Of a DNA stretch of 64,000 nt, positions 51,384 to 61,714 are shown one piece after another. The notes below the pieces were generated by a model. That model saw nothing but the letters and a program-made list of their open reading frames with translations. It searched no databases and was not told the origin of the DNA. Each line of letters begins with the position of its first letter. Position 1 is the stretch's first letter. The translations under genes and the position numbers were made by a program. Where the stretch lies: contig CM026401.1 in the NCBI GenBank assembly GCA_014843695.1, positions 44,217,485-44,281,484 on the forward strand, given 5' to 3'. This DNA comes from Archivesica marissinica (taxonomy: Eukaryota > Mollusca > Bivalvia > Venerida > Vesicomyidae).

Positions 51384-53783
51384 TATATACCACAGGCAGC
51401 TCAACCAGCGCTACTTTCATTCCTTATATATACCACAGACAGCTCTACCAGCGCTACTTTCAATCCTTATATATACCACAGACAGCTCTACCAGCGCTAC
51501 TTTCAATCCTTATATATACTACAGACAGCTCAACCAGCGCTACTTTCATTCCTTATATATACCACAGACAGCTCAACCAGCGCTACTTTCATTCCTTATA
51601 TATACCACAGGCAGCTCAACCAGCGCTACTTTCATTCCTTATATATACTACAGACAGCTCAACCAGCGCTACTTTCAATCCTTATATATACTACAGACAG
51701 CTCAACCAGCGCTACTTTCATTCCTTATATATACTACAGACAGCTCAACCAGCGCTACTTTCAATCCTTATATATACCACAGGCAGCTCAACCAGCGCTA
51801 CTTTCAATCCTTATATATACCACAGACAGCTCTACCAGCGCTACTTTCAATCCTTATATATACCACAGGCAGCTCTACCAGCGCTACTTTCAATCCTTAT
51901 ATATACCACAGGCAGCTCTACCAGCGATACTTTCAATCCTTATATATACCACAGACGGCTCAACCAGCGCTACTTTCAATCCTTATATATACCACAGGCA
52001 GCTCTACCAGCGCTACTTTCAATCCTTATATATACCACAGACAGCTCAACCAGCGCTACTTTCAATCCTTATATATACCACAGGCAGCTCAACCAGCGCT
52101 ACTTTCAATCCTTATATATACTACAGACAGCTCAACCAGCGCTACTTTCAATCCTTATATATACCACAGACAGCTCAACCAGCGCTACTTTCAATCCTTA
52201 TATATACCACAGACAGCTCAACCAGCGCTACTTTCAATCCTTATATATACCACAGACAGCTCAACCAGCGCTACTTTCAATCCTTATATATACCACAGAC
52301 AGCTCAACCAGCGCTACTTTCAATCCTTATATATACCACAGGCAGCTCAACCAGCGCTACTTTCAATCCTTATATATACTACAGACAGCTCAACCAGCGC
52401 TACTTTCAATCCTTATATATACCACAGACAGCTCAACCAGCGCTACTTTCAATCCTTATATATACCACAGGCAGCTCAACCAGCGCTATTTTCAATCCTT
52501 ATATATACTACAGACAGCTCAACCAGCGCTACTTTCAATCCTTATATATACCACAGGCAGCTCTACCAGCGCTACTTTCATTCCTTATATATACCACAGA
52601 CAGCTCTACCAGCGCTACTTTCAATCCTTATATACTACAGACAGCTCTACCAGCGCTCCTTTCAATCCTTATATATACCACAGGCAGCTCTACCAGCGCT
52701 ACTTTCAATCCTTATATATACCACAGACAGCTCTACCAGCGCTACTTTCAATCCTTATATATACCACAGGCAGCTCTACCAGCGCTACTTTCAATCCTTA
52801 TATATACCACAGACAGCTCTACCAGCGCTACTTTCATTCCTTATATATACCACAGACAGCTCTACCAGCACTACTTTCAATCCTTATATATACCACAGAC
52901 AGCTCAACCAGCGCTACTTTCAATCCTTATATATACCACAGGCAGCTCTACCAGCGCTACTTTCAATCCTTATATATACCACAGACAGCTCAACCAGCGC
53001 TACTTTCAATCCTTATATATACCACAGGCAGCTCAACCAGCCATACTGTCAATCCTTATATATACTACAGACAGCTCTACCAGCGATACTTCCAATCCTT
53101 ATATATACTACAGACAGCTCAACCAGCGATACTTTCAATCCTTATATATACCACAGACAGCTCAACCAGCGATACTTCCAATCCTTATATATACTACAGA
53201 CAGCTCAACCAGCCATACTTTCAATCCTTATATATACCACAGACAGATCAACCAGCCATACTTTCAATCCTTATATATACCACAGGCAGCTCAACCAGCC
53301 ATACTGTCAATCCTTATATATACTACAGACAGCTCTACCAGCGATACTTCCAATCCTTATATATACTACAGACAGCTCAACCAGCGATACTTTCAATCCT
53401 TATATATACCACAGACAGCTCAACCAGCGATACTTCCAATCCTTATATATACTACAGACAGCTCAACCAGCCATACTTTCAATCCTTATATATACCACAG
53501 ACAGATCAACCAGCCATACTTTCAATCCTTATATATACCACAGGCAGCTCAACCAGCCATACTGTCAATCCTTATATATACTACAGACAGCTCTACCAGC
53601 GATACTTCCAATCCTTATATATACTACAGACAGCTCAACCAGCGATACTTTCAATCCTTATATATACCACAGACAGATCAACCAGCCATACTTTCAATCC
53701 TTATATATACCACAGGCAGCTCAACCAGCCATACTGTTAATCCTTATATATACTACAGACAGCTCAACCAGCGCTACTTTTAC
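51384..53783. repeat. 43-bp minisatellite, about 56 copies, with a 258-bp higher-order repeat
   Basis: The unit is CTCAACCAGCGCTACTTTCA, ATCCTTATATATACCACAGA, CAG. Because 43 is not a multiple of three and the unit is stop-free in three plus frames, an 836-codon ORF results. The variant CCATACTGTCAATCC occurs at 53041, 53299 and 53557 (258 bp, six units), then at 53729. Confidence 0.95.
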
Positions 53784-54594
53784 ATCCTACATACAATTAT
53801 ATTACACACTTATCAATAAAACTTACTGTATTCGAATAATAGGTACCCATGGCAGTTGAATGAATGTCCATCATCTTATCGTCATGTATCAGCTAATATG
53901 AGATCACTTAAATATAAAATATCCATCTAAATAATACTATACATCATTACAATGTTGTAATACAAGGACATAAATACACACGGATTGTGGGCGAAATATT
54001 GCATTGTATTTCAATTGATTTCCGCTTTCACTTGTTGTTGTCTATTGTGCAAACACAGCTATTTTGCATACGACACTAAGTATTATCATTGTCTAATGTA
54101 TGTATTATAAATAGAAATGACCGTACTATATTCTGCAATGTTCGCGCCTAACAACAAGCTATTTTGGCGCGCAAAAAGAATGATTCCTTGGGAACTTTAT
54201 TTGTGTATCGTTAATTTAGCTTACCGCGAGGCTGATGTATGTAAATATTATCTCACAGCGAGAGATTATGTAATAGTTGTCGGTTTCTTTTGATGAGGCG
54301 CCAATATGTCTGGCTGTTTCATTAGAGTTACGATTTTGATTGCGTAAGGTAACAGGTGGTCAGTGCCACGCTGTCTGACTGAAATGTATATAAATCCGAG
54401 TAAAATTAAAGAGAAATCAGAACACAAAAGGCTTTCCTTATGCAAGGATTGATTGTGTATCTAAAATAGAAAACAATCACTGTTTCTATGACACTATAGA
54501 CGAGATGTCTTCAGTATATTAATTTAATATACTTATAAAACGAACTATAAACTGAACTTAAGTGTTACGGACACATTGGGTAGTGATGGATTAA
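53784..54594. other. Unique AT-rich sequence, nothing recognised
   Basis: No open frame longer than about 60 codons and no element I know. Confidence 0.5.
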
Positions 54595-54716
54595 GAAGCA
54601 CCGTATTGCTTGAATAGAATACGTGATATCTAATATAATAAGAGAACAATGGATATTAATGGAGTGAGAAGCACCGTATTGCTTGAATATAATACGTGAT
54701 AGCTAATATAATAAGA
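54595..54716. repeat. Imperfect tandem duplication, about 74-base period
   Basis: GAAGCACCGTATTGCTTGAA followed by TA(G/T)AATACGTGATA occurs at about 54595 and 54669. Confidence 0.85.
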
Positions 54717-55738
54717 TAAGAGATACACATTATCTCTAATATATAGCGGTAATTAATTGATACCAATAACAGTACTTTGAGATATTGAAGTTATTGAGAG
54801 ACGCGAGCGGCTGATCAACGTAGACAGTCTAATTGAGATATCCTTGATTGTATATTGAAGATTAAAGATGTAATCCAATTATCGACAGGGCGGTTATCCG
54901 GGTCCGGCCAAATATAGGAGCACTGAAAGTGCGACTTGTTTTAGGGGGGTTCGGGGGTATGCTCCCCCGAGATTTTTTTGGATTCTGTACTCGATTTTCT
55001 TGCATCTGGAGGCATTTCAGTGTATATGTTAGCCTTTTATTAATGCCAACTTTTCTTAAAATTAACAATGTTGTTTCTTCAACGTAAGTATTTAAAGGAC
55101 CACACCTCTCGCAAAATCATCAGAGCCAACGAGCTTGATTAATTTGTTTCAAAATCGTTGTAAAATAAATAAGTTTAAAATAAGTGTTTCAGGCTTCCTG
55201 ATGGTCCACACTTGACACTTCGTCTGTGTGGCAACTGTGGTTTGTGCTAATCGCCTATGAATCCCACCAAATGTATTTATAAATATACTTAGTCTTTCTG
55301 TGGCAAAAGACGTTACTCCCATTGCTGGTGTTCTTGATTGGCGACCCATAGCAGGCACAGTAGAGAAACAACATGCCATTACTTTAAATTAATATACATG
55401 TACTGTTGCACTACATATGCTATATTTATGTTCAAATAAAGCAAACCATACGTGAATAAACTATTGTCTAAAGTTACCATGTGTAGGCATATGCATAAAA
55501 TTAGTGACTATACGTTATTTTCAAAGCTAAAACGAACATTTCTATAAATCCTTCGTCGTGAATACTAGTAATGTTCTAATAACTCTATATACTATCACTC
55601 AAAGTTCAAATCACATCGATGTTGCAGTTTGCCAAATCGGTCATTATGCATGATCACTCTCTCATCTTCATGATAATGCATACGCCCATGGGGCCACAGG
55701 TATCATCAAAGCACATGTTCACTTGAAGCACACGAGTC
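54717..55738 (-). other. Probable 3' flank of the hAT element
   Basis: At about 54937-54975 there is a G-rich then C-rich inverted block (GGGGGGTTCGGGGGTATGCTCCCCCGAG) like those I associate with the non-coding ends of hAT elements of this type. The minus frames 54862-55068 and 55149-55379 contain no motif I can name. The link to the hAT is inferred from position. Confidence 0.3.
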
Positions 55739-56740
55739 TCAAAAATTGCCAAACACACACCGACGCCTCTCTCTGGCTGAAGCAAACTCGTTTGCTATGT
55801 CGGTCAAATTCAGACTGTCCGTTCTGTTCTTGTGAATGTGCAACATCATCAAATGATTTAGTCTATCCTGTCTCATGGTTGTGCGTAAGTAAGTCTTAAT
55901 TCTGCGCAAAGCGGAATATGTCCGTTCACTAGTTGCGTTTGTTGCAGGAATAACTAGCAATATTTTAACGAGTGTCACTACCTCCGAAAATAGCCCCCTT
56001 GCAGCAGTGGACAGTTGTTGTAGGTATAGACGAATGTCAGACAGCTTCACGGGATTCTGATCCTGGGATGTGAAATATGCCTGTAGAGTTTCAAGATGCA
56101 CTGCCAGTGTAACTCGATCAAGGTCACTCTTGTAGAAGTCGCACACGATCTCCAGCTCAGTTGTGTACTGAGTCTGACTAGTTCCTGGCTGTGCTGACTT
56201 AACGAGTAGGTTCTCAATATTCTGTAGCATCTTGTATCCTATCTTTGATGCAAGACACTACCAGGTATATTGCTTCAAAGTATTGAGGCCTGAACAAGTC
56301 CTCTACTGTTGTCGGGTGGAAGTGCTCTCCGGACCCTGGCTGGTAACGTGCTGGCATCTTTCTTTTCCTTGGCAGTGACGGTTCGTTTACGTCCCTGGTG
56401 TCACTAGCAGAACACACTTTCTGCCAGAACGTCTCGAAGCTTGCATCACTTCGCATGGTGGTCAATGAACCAACTGCTATCTCGGCAAGCTGCTGTCCCT
56501 CGGTGGCTGAAAGGTGTACGTGTTGGAGGGCCTAACTAAGATTGTCTGTGAGTCTTAATATCTCATGAGATAAGCTCACACCAAACAAATAGTCAAACGT
56601 TTTCATCTGAGCAGCCACACCTATGATTCGCGCCCTCATCTCAGAATCTTTAACTGTTTGATTGCACTCATCCCAGAGGTCCTGTAAGACATTGTAGTTG
56701 TCGAGAACACTCTGGAGACTGTTGGCCCTTACTGTCCATG
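55739..56740 (-). pseudogene. hAT-family (ZMYM1-like) transposase, C-terminal part, broken
   Basis: The minus strand encodes the C-terminal half of a hAT transposase. From 56740: WTVRANSLQSVLDNYNVLQD, then MRARIIGVAAQMKTFDYLFG and LRLTDNLS. A stop (TAG, about 56532-56534) interrupts, and the same frame resumes ALQHVHLSATEGQQLAEIAV, SDASFETFWQKV, EPSLPRKRKMPARY. A frameshift near 56214-56235 leads to NIENLLVKSAQ and the hallmark dimerisation domain: VIPATNATSERTYSALRRIK, TYLRTTMRQDRLNHLMMLHI, ending RRRCVFGNF at 55739. The catalytic core and BED/TTF zinc finger upstream are missing. The 30-bp array starts exactly where family members have CPTRW before TVRANS. The recognition is strong, but the element is dead. 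Confidence 0.9.
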
Positions 56741-59115
56741 TAGATATCCGCCATGCTGTACTAATACATGTAGATATCCGCCATGCTGTATTAATACATG
56801 TAGATATCCGCCATGCTGTACTAATACATGTAGATATCCGCCATGCTGTACTAATACATGTAGATATCCGCCATGCTGTACTAATACATGTAGATATCCG
56901 CCATGCTGTACTAATACATATAGATATCCGCCATGCTGTACTAATACATGTAGATATCCGCCATGCTGTACTAACACATGTAGATATCCGCCATGCTGTA
57001 CTAATGCATGTAGATATCCGCCATGCTGTACTGATACATGTAGATATCCGCCATGCTGTACTAATACATGTATATATCCGCCATGCTGTACTGATACATG
57101 TAGATATCCGCCATGCTGTACTAATACATGTATATATCCGCCATGCTGTACTGATACATGTAGATATCCGCCATGCTGTACTGATACATGTAGATATCCG
57201 CCATGCTGTACTAATACATATAAATATCCGCCATGCTGTACTGATACATATAGATATCCGCCATGCTGTACTAATACATATAGATATCCGCCATGCTGTA
57301 CTAATACATGTAGATATCCGCCATGCTGTACTGATACATGTAGATATCCGCCATGCTGTACTGATACATATAGATATACGCCATGCTGTACTGATACATA
57401 TAGATATCCGCCATGCTGTACTAATACATGTAGATATCCGCCATGCTGTACTAATACATATAGATATCCGCCATGCTGTACTAATACATGTAGATATCCG
57501 CCATGCTGTACTAATACATGTAGATATCCGCCATGCTGTACTAATACATATAAATATCCGCCATGCTGTACTGATACATGTAGATATCCGCCATGCTGTA
57601 CTAATATATGTAGATATCCGCCATGCTGTACTGATACATGTAGATATCCGCCATGCTGTACTGATACATGTAGATATCCGCCATGCTGTACTGATACATG
57701 TAGATAGCCGCCATGCTGTACTAATACATATAGATATCCGCCATGCTGTACTAATACATATAGATATCCGCCATGCTGTACTGATACATGTAGATATCCG
57801 CCATGCTGTACTAATACATATAGATATCCGCCATGCTGTACTGATACATGTAGATATCCGCCATGCTGTACTGATACATGTAGATATCCGCCATGCTGTA
57901 CTAATGCATGTAGATATCCGCCATGCTGTACTGATACATGTAGATATCCGCCATGCTGTACTGATACATGTAGATATCCGCCATGCTGTACTGATACATG
58001 TAGATATCCGCCATGCTGTACTGATACATGTAGATATCCGCCATGCTGTACTAATACATATAGATATCCGCCATGCTGTACTGATACATGTAGATATCCG
58101 CCATGCTGTACTGATACATTTAGATATCCGCCATGCTGTACTAATACATGTAGATATCCGCCATGCTGTACTAATGCATGTAGATATCCGCCATGCTGTA
58201 CTAATACGTGTAGATATCCGCCATGCTGTACTAATACGTGTATATATCCGCCATGCTGTACTGATACATGTAGATATCTGCCATGCTGTACTGATACATG
58301 TAGATAGCCGCCATGCTGTACTAATACATGTAGATATCCGCCATGCTGTACTAACACATGTAGATATCCACCATGCTGTACTGATACATGTAGATATCCA
58401 CCATGCTGTACTGATACATGTAGATATCCACCATGCTGTACTAATACATGTAGATATCCGCCATGCTGTACTAATACATGTAGATATCCGCCATGCTGTA
58501 CTAATGCATGTAGATATCCGCCATGCTGTACTAATACGTGTAGATATCCGCCATGCTGTACTAATACGTGTATATATCCGCCATGCTGTACTGATACATG
58601 TAGATATCTGCCATGCTGTACTGATACATGTAGATAGCCGCCATGCTGTACTAATACATGTAGATATCCGCCATGCTGTACTAACACATGTAGATATCCA
58701 CCATGCTGTACTGATACATGTAGATATCCACCATGCTGTACTGATACATGTAGATATCCACCATGCTGTACTAATACATGTAGATATCCGCCATGCTGTA
58801 CTAATACATGTAGATATCCGCCATGCTGTACTAATGCATGTAGATATCCGCCATGCTGTACTAATACGTGTAGATATCCGCCATGCTGTACTAATACGTG
58901 TATATATCCGCCATGCTGTACTGATACATGTAGATATCTGCCATGCTGTACTGATACATGTAGATAGCCGCCATGCTGTACTAATACATGTAGATATCCG
59001 CCATGCTGTACTAACACATGTAGATATCCACCATGCTGTACTGATACATGTAGATATCCACCATGCTGTACTGATACATGTAGATATCCACCATGCTGTA
59101 CTAATACATGTAGAC
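56739..59115. repeat. 30-bp minisatellite, about 79 copies, with an 11-unit higher-order repeat
   Basis: The unit is CATGTAGATATCCGCCATGC plus TGTACTAATA. Copies ending CTAATGCATG at 58171, 58501 and 58831 mark three copies of a 330-bp (11-unit) block. Being a multiple of three, it gives ORFs on both strands (plus period HVDIRHAVLI, minus period STAWRISTCI). It interrupts the hAT transposase at 56740. Confidence 0.95.
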
Positions 59116-59144
59116 GGATTGCCAGTGTGCGTGTGCTTGGGGAA

Positions 59145-59626
59145 AAGAAACCATGATCCACATGTCTGAGTTAGTATATTCGCATACTCTCGAGGAAACC
59201 ATGATGCACATGTCTGAGTTAGTATATTCGCATACTCTCGAGGAAACCATGATGCACATGTCTGAGTTAGTATATTCGCATACTCTCGAGGAAACCATGA
59301 TGCACATGTCTGAGTTAGTATATTCGCATACACTCGAGGAAACCATGATGCACATGTCTGAGTTAGTATATTCGCATACTCTCGAGGAAACCATGATCCA
59401 CATGTCTGAGTTAGTATATTCGCATACTCTCGAGGAAACCATGATCCACATGTCTGAGTTAGTATATTCGCATACTCTCGAGGAAACCATGATGCACATG
59501 TCTGAGTTAGTATATTCGCATACTCTCGAGGAAACCATGATGCACATGTCTGAGTTAGTATATTCGCATACTCTCGAGGAAACCATGATGCACATGTCTG
59601 AGTTAGTATATTCGCATACTCTCGAT
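59145..59626. repeat. Second 48-bp minisatellite, 10 copies
   Basis: The unit is ACCATGATGCACATGTCTGA, GTTAGTATATTCGCATACTC, TCGAGGAA. The main variation is ATGATGCAC / ATGATCCAC. It is unrelated to the 15-kb 48-bp array. It is separated from the 30-bp array by about 30 bases. Confidence 0.95.
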
Positions 59627-60172
59627 ATATGTTTACATTAATGATCTGCTTAGTGTCCATTTTGAAAACTGGGTGCAAATCCACGTGAACATTCATATCA
59701 TGACTGCTTTTGTTAATGCAGCATTTCTTCAGAACATGGTTTTGGTACCCATATGAGCAAGAGCTTGTGATCTGGATTTTGCACACATGACGCCATTCTA
59801 AGATTCCCTGTACTAGCATAAACTGTGCAAAACCTACAACCTTTAGATTGAGGATTAATTAGAATTCGCTTTCCAATTCTACCATATCTCTCACTGACGT
59901 TTCTTTCATATCTTGTATCAACGGATTTCGAAAGATTCGTGCGAAATGTACATCCTATTACATTGTCAAGCGTGCCTGTTTCACCCCTGACTGAATCTCT
60001 ATCAATTATATCGTGTTCGATATGCATACAACTGATGCACGTTTCCGAATGCTTGAACCACAGTTCTCCACACTGCGGCCATGTTTTCATTACAACAATG
60101 TAGTCAAATCTGTTTAAACATATTTTATTGCTTTCAAATAACATACATATACACAGACTGCACAATAATTGT
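59627..60172. other. Unique sequence, no supported gene
   Basis: The 150-codon minus frame 59713-60165 has several C/H pairs (CGELWFKHSETCISCMH), but I cannot place it in a family and codon order looks random. It does not match the missing N-terminal half of the hAT transposase. Confidence 0.4.
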
Positions 60173-60669
60173 TTAAAGCGACACTACATCAGTGAAAACA
60201 CATTTCTACAGAATGTATTTTCCTATTATATGGTATAATTATTTTCCAGATATTTGCCTCAAATACTGAGTATTTCAACAAATATACAACCGTCGTATAC
60301 GCGGTTTGTAGACATAACAAAATAATGTAAACATCCATGCGTAATACAACTAATGTATCCTGAATAACATGATTTATGGTACTGATTTACCGTTATATCT
60401 CACATGTGTGCCTATTTATTTGCAGGCTATTCTTAGTTGAATTATCTCTAAATGACATTATCTTGCGTTTAGTATTGACTCCGAAGACAAACAAACGTCA
60501 ATTCAGGAGCGTGGATGACCGTTATATGAACTCATAATTTCAAACCACAAAACACTGTTTATTGATTCAATGTTAGTGTTTGAATGTATTTGGAAGAATT
60601 TGTAGTAGCAATGCATTTATTCGTGAAAAGTGCATTTTATTTGCTTTTTGCGATGTAATGCCGCTTTAA
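60173..60669. mobile_element. Putative MITE with TTAA target duplication
   Basis: TTAA at 60173-60176 is followed by AGCGACACTACATC. The inverted partner GATGTAATGCCGCT ends at 60665 and is followed by TTAA (60666-60669). The 14-base terminal inverted repeats match at 12 positions. The interior (about 460 bases) is AT-rich and non-coding. A TTAA duplication points to piggyBac-like transposition. The short arms make this tentative. Confidence 0.5.
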
Positions 60670-60832
60670 CAAATGAAATGTAACGAATATTATACGAGTG
60701 AAACTGTTATAATTTAGAAGCAAATGGGTTGGGCCACAAGTTTTACATACATTCAAGTTGTTCATTGTATGGGCATATAGTCCAGATTATGGTTTCCTCG
60801 GCCATGCTTCCATTTAGCTGTAGATCCAAATT
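60670..60832. other. Spacer with motif shared with 13.04 kb
   Basis: AGCAAATGGGTTGGGCCACA AGTT at about 60719 matches AGCAAATGGGTTGGCCCAAGTT at about 13038 apart from two single-base differences in length. It may be a worn dispersed-element tail. Confidence 0.4.
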
Positions 60833-61154
60833 GAGTTCCGGGAAGTCCTCGCACAATGCACCTATACACGTTCAGGGAAGTCCTCGCACAATGCACCTAT
60901 AAACTTTCAGGGAAGTCCTCGCACAATGCACCTATAAACTTTCAGGGAAGTCCTCGCACAATGCACCTATAAACGTTCCGGGAAGTCCTCGCACAATGCA
61001 CCTATAAACGTTCAGGGAAGTCCTCGTACAATGCACCTATAAACTTTCAGGGAAGTCCTCGCACAATGCACCTATAAACTTTCAGGGAAGTCCTCGCACA
61101 ATGCACCTATAAACGTTCCGGGAAAGTCCTCGCACAATGCACCTATAAACTTCT
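60833..61154. repeat. 35-bp minisatellite, about 9 copies
   Basis: The unit is TTCAGGGAAGTCCTCGCACA then ATGCACCTATAAACG. Variants are TTCC/TTCA and AAACG/AAACT. Confidence 0.95.
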
Positions 61155-61409
61155 TAATTAGAATATCTAGTGATTTAGCTGATTTTTTTCACATTCCTCG
61201 TATCTACACGTGCCTGTTCTTTGACATGTTTACAAATGATTTCCATTGATACTAGTCACGCATGATATACCACATTACCCAAGTTACGTATGGCGTTGTG
61301 TTAGTTGCCCATACTATAGTACGATTATGACCGGATATGTACCGATATTAGATACATATACGAAATGTTGATACGATATCAGTGTAATTGATAACACTTA
61401 GTGGTAATA
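61155..61409. other. Unique spacer, nothing recognised
   Basis: AT-rich; no open frame or element. Confidence 0.4.
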
Positions 61410-61617
61410 TTCCTGGGATATAGTCCTCCATATACATGTATTGTCAGAAACAAGTATCCACTGAGTAACTGTACAATTTCCTGGGATATAGTCCTCCATA
61501 TACATGTATTGTCAGAAACAAGTATCCACTGAGTAACTGTACAATTTCCTGGGATATAGTCCTCCATATACATGTATTGTCAGAAACAAGTATCCACTGA
61601 GTAACTGTACAATTTCC
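61410..61617. repeat. 68-bp minisatellite, 3 copies
   Basis: The unit begins CCTGGGATATAGTCCTCCAT and ends with GAGTAACTGTACAATTT. The three copies are nearly identical. Confidence 0.95.
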
Positions 61618-61714
61618 TTCACTGAATAGCTGGGTACATTCAATAATCCTATAATGCACGTGTCAATAAAATGTACTATCTATAATTGTAATAACTTGAA
61701 ATAAATTACCCTAA
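61618..61714. other. Short unique spacer
   Basis: Separates the 68-bp and 25-bp arrays; no feature seen. Confidence 0.4.

Noticed and set aside
51349..53859. 836-codon plus-strand ORF
   Set aside because: The 43-bp unit cycles through three stop-free registers; no independent coding evidence.
33473..59626. Homology between the two 48-bp arrays
   Set aside because: Only the unit length is shared; sequences do not align beyond short words such as ACATGTCTG.
59713..60165. 150-codon minus-strand ORF with several Cys and His
   Set aside because: Could not be matched to a zinc-finger pattern or to the hAT N-terminus; no start context or splice signals.
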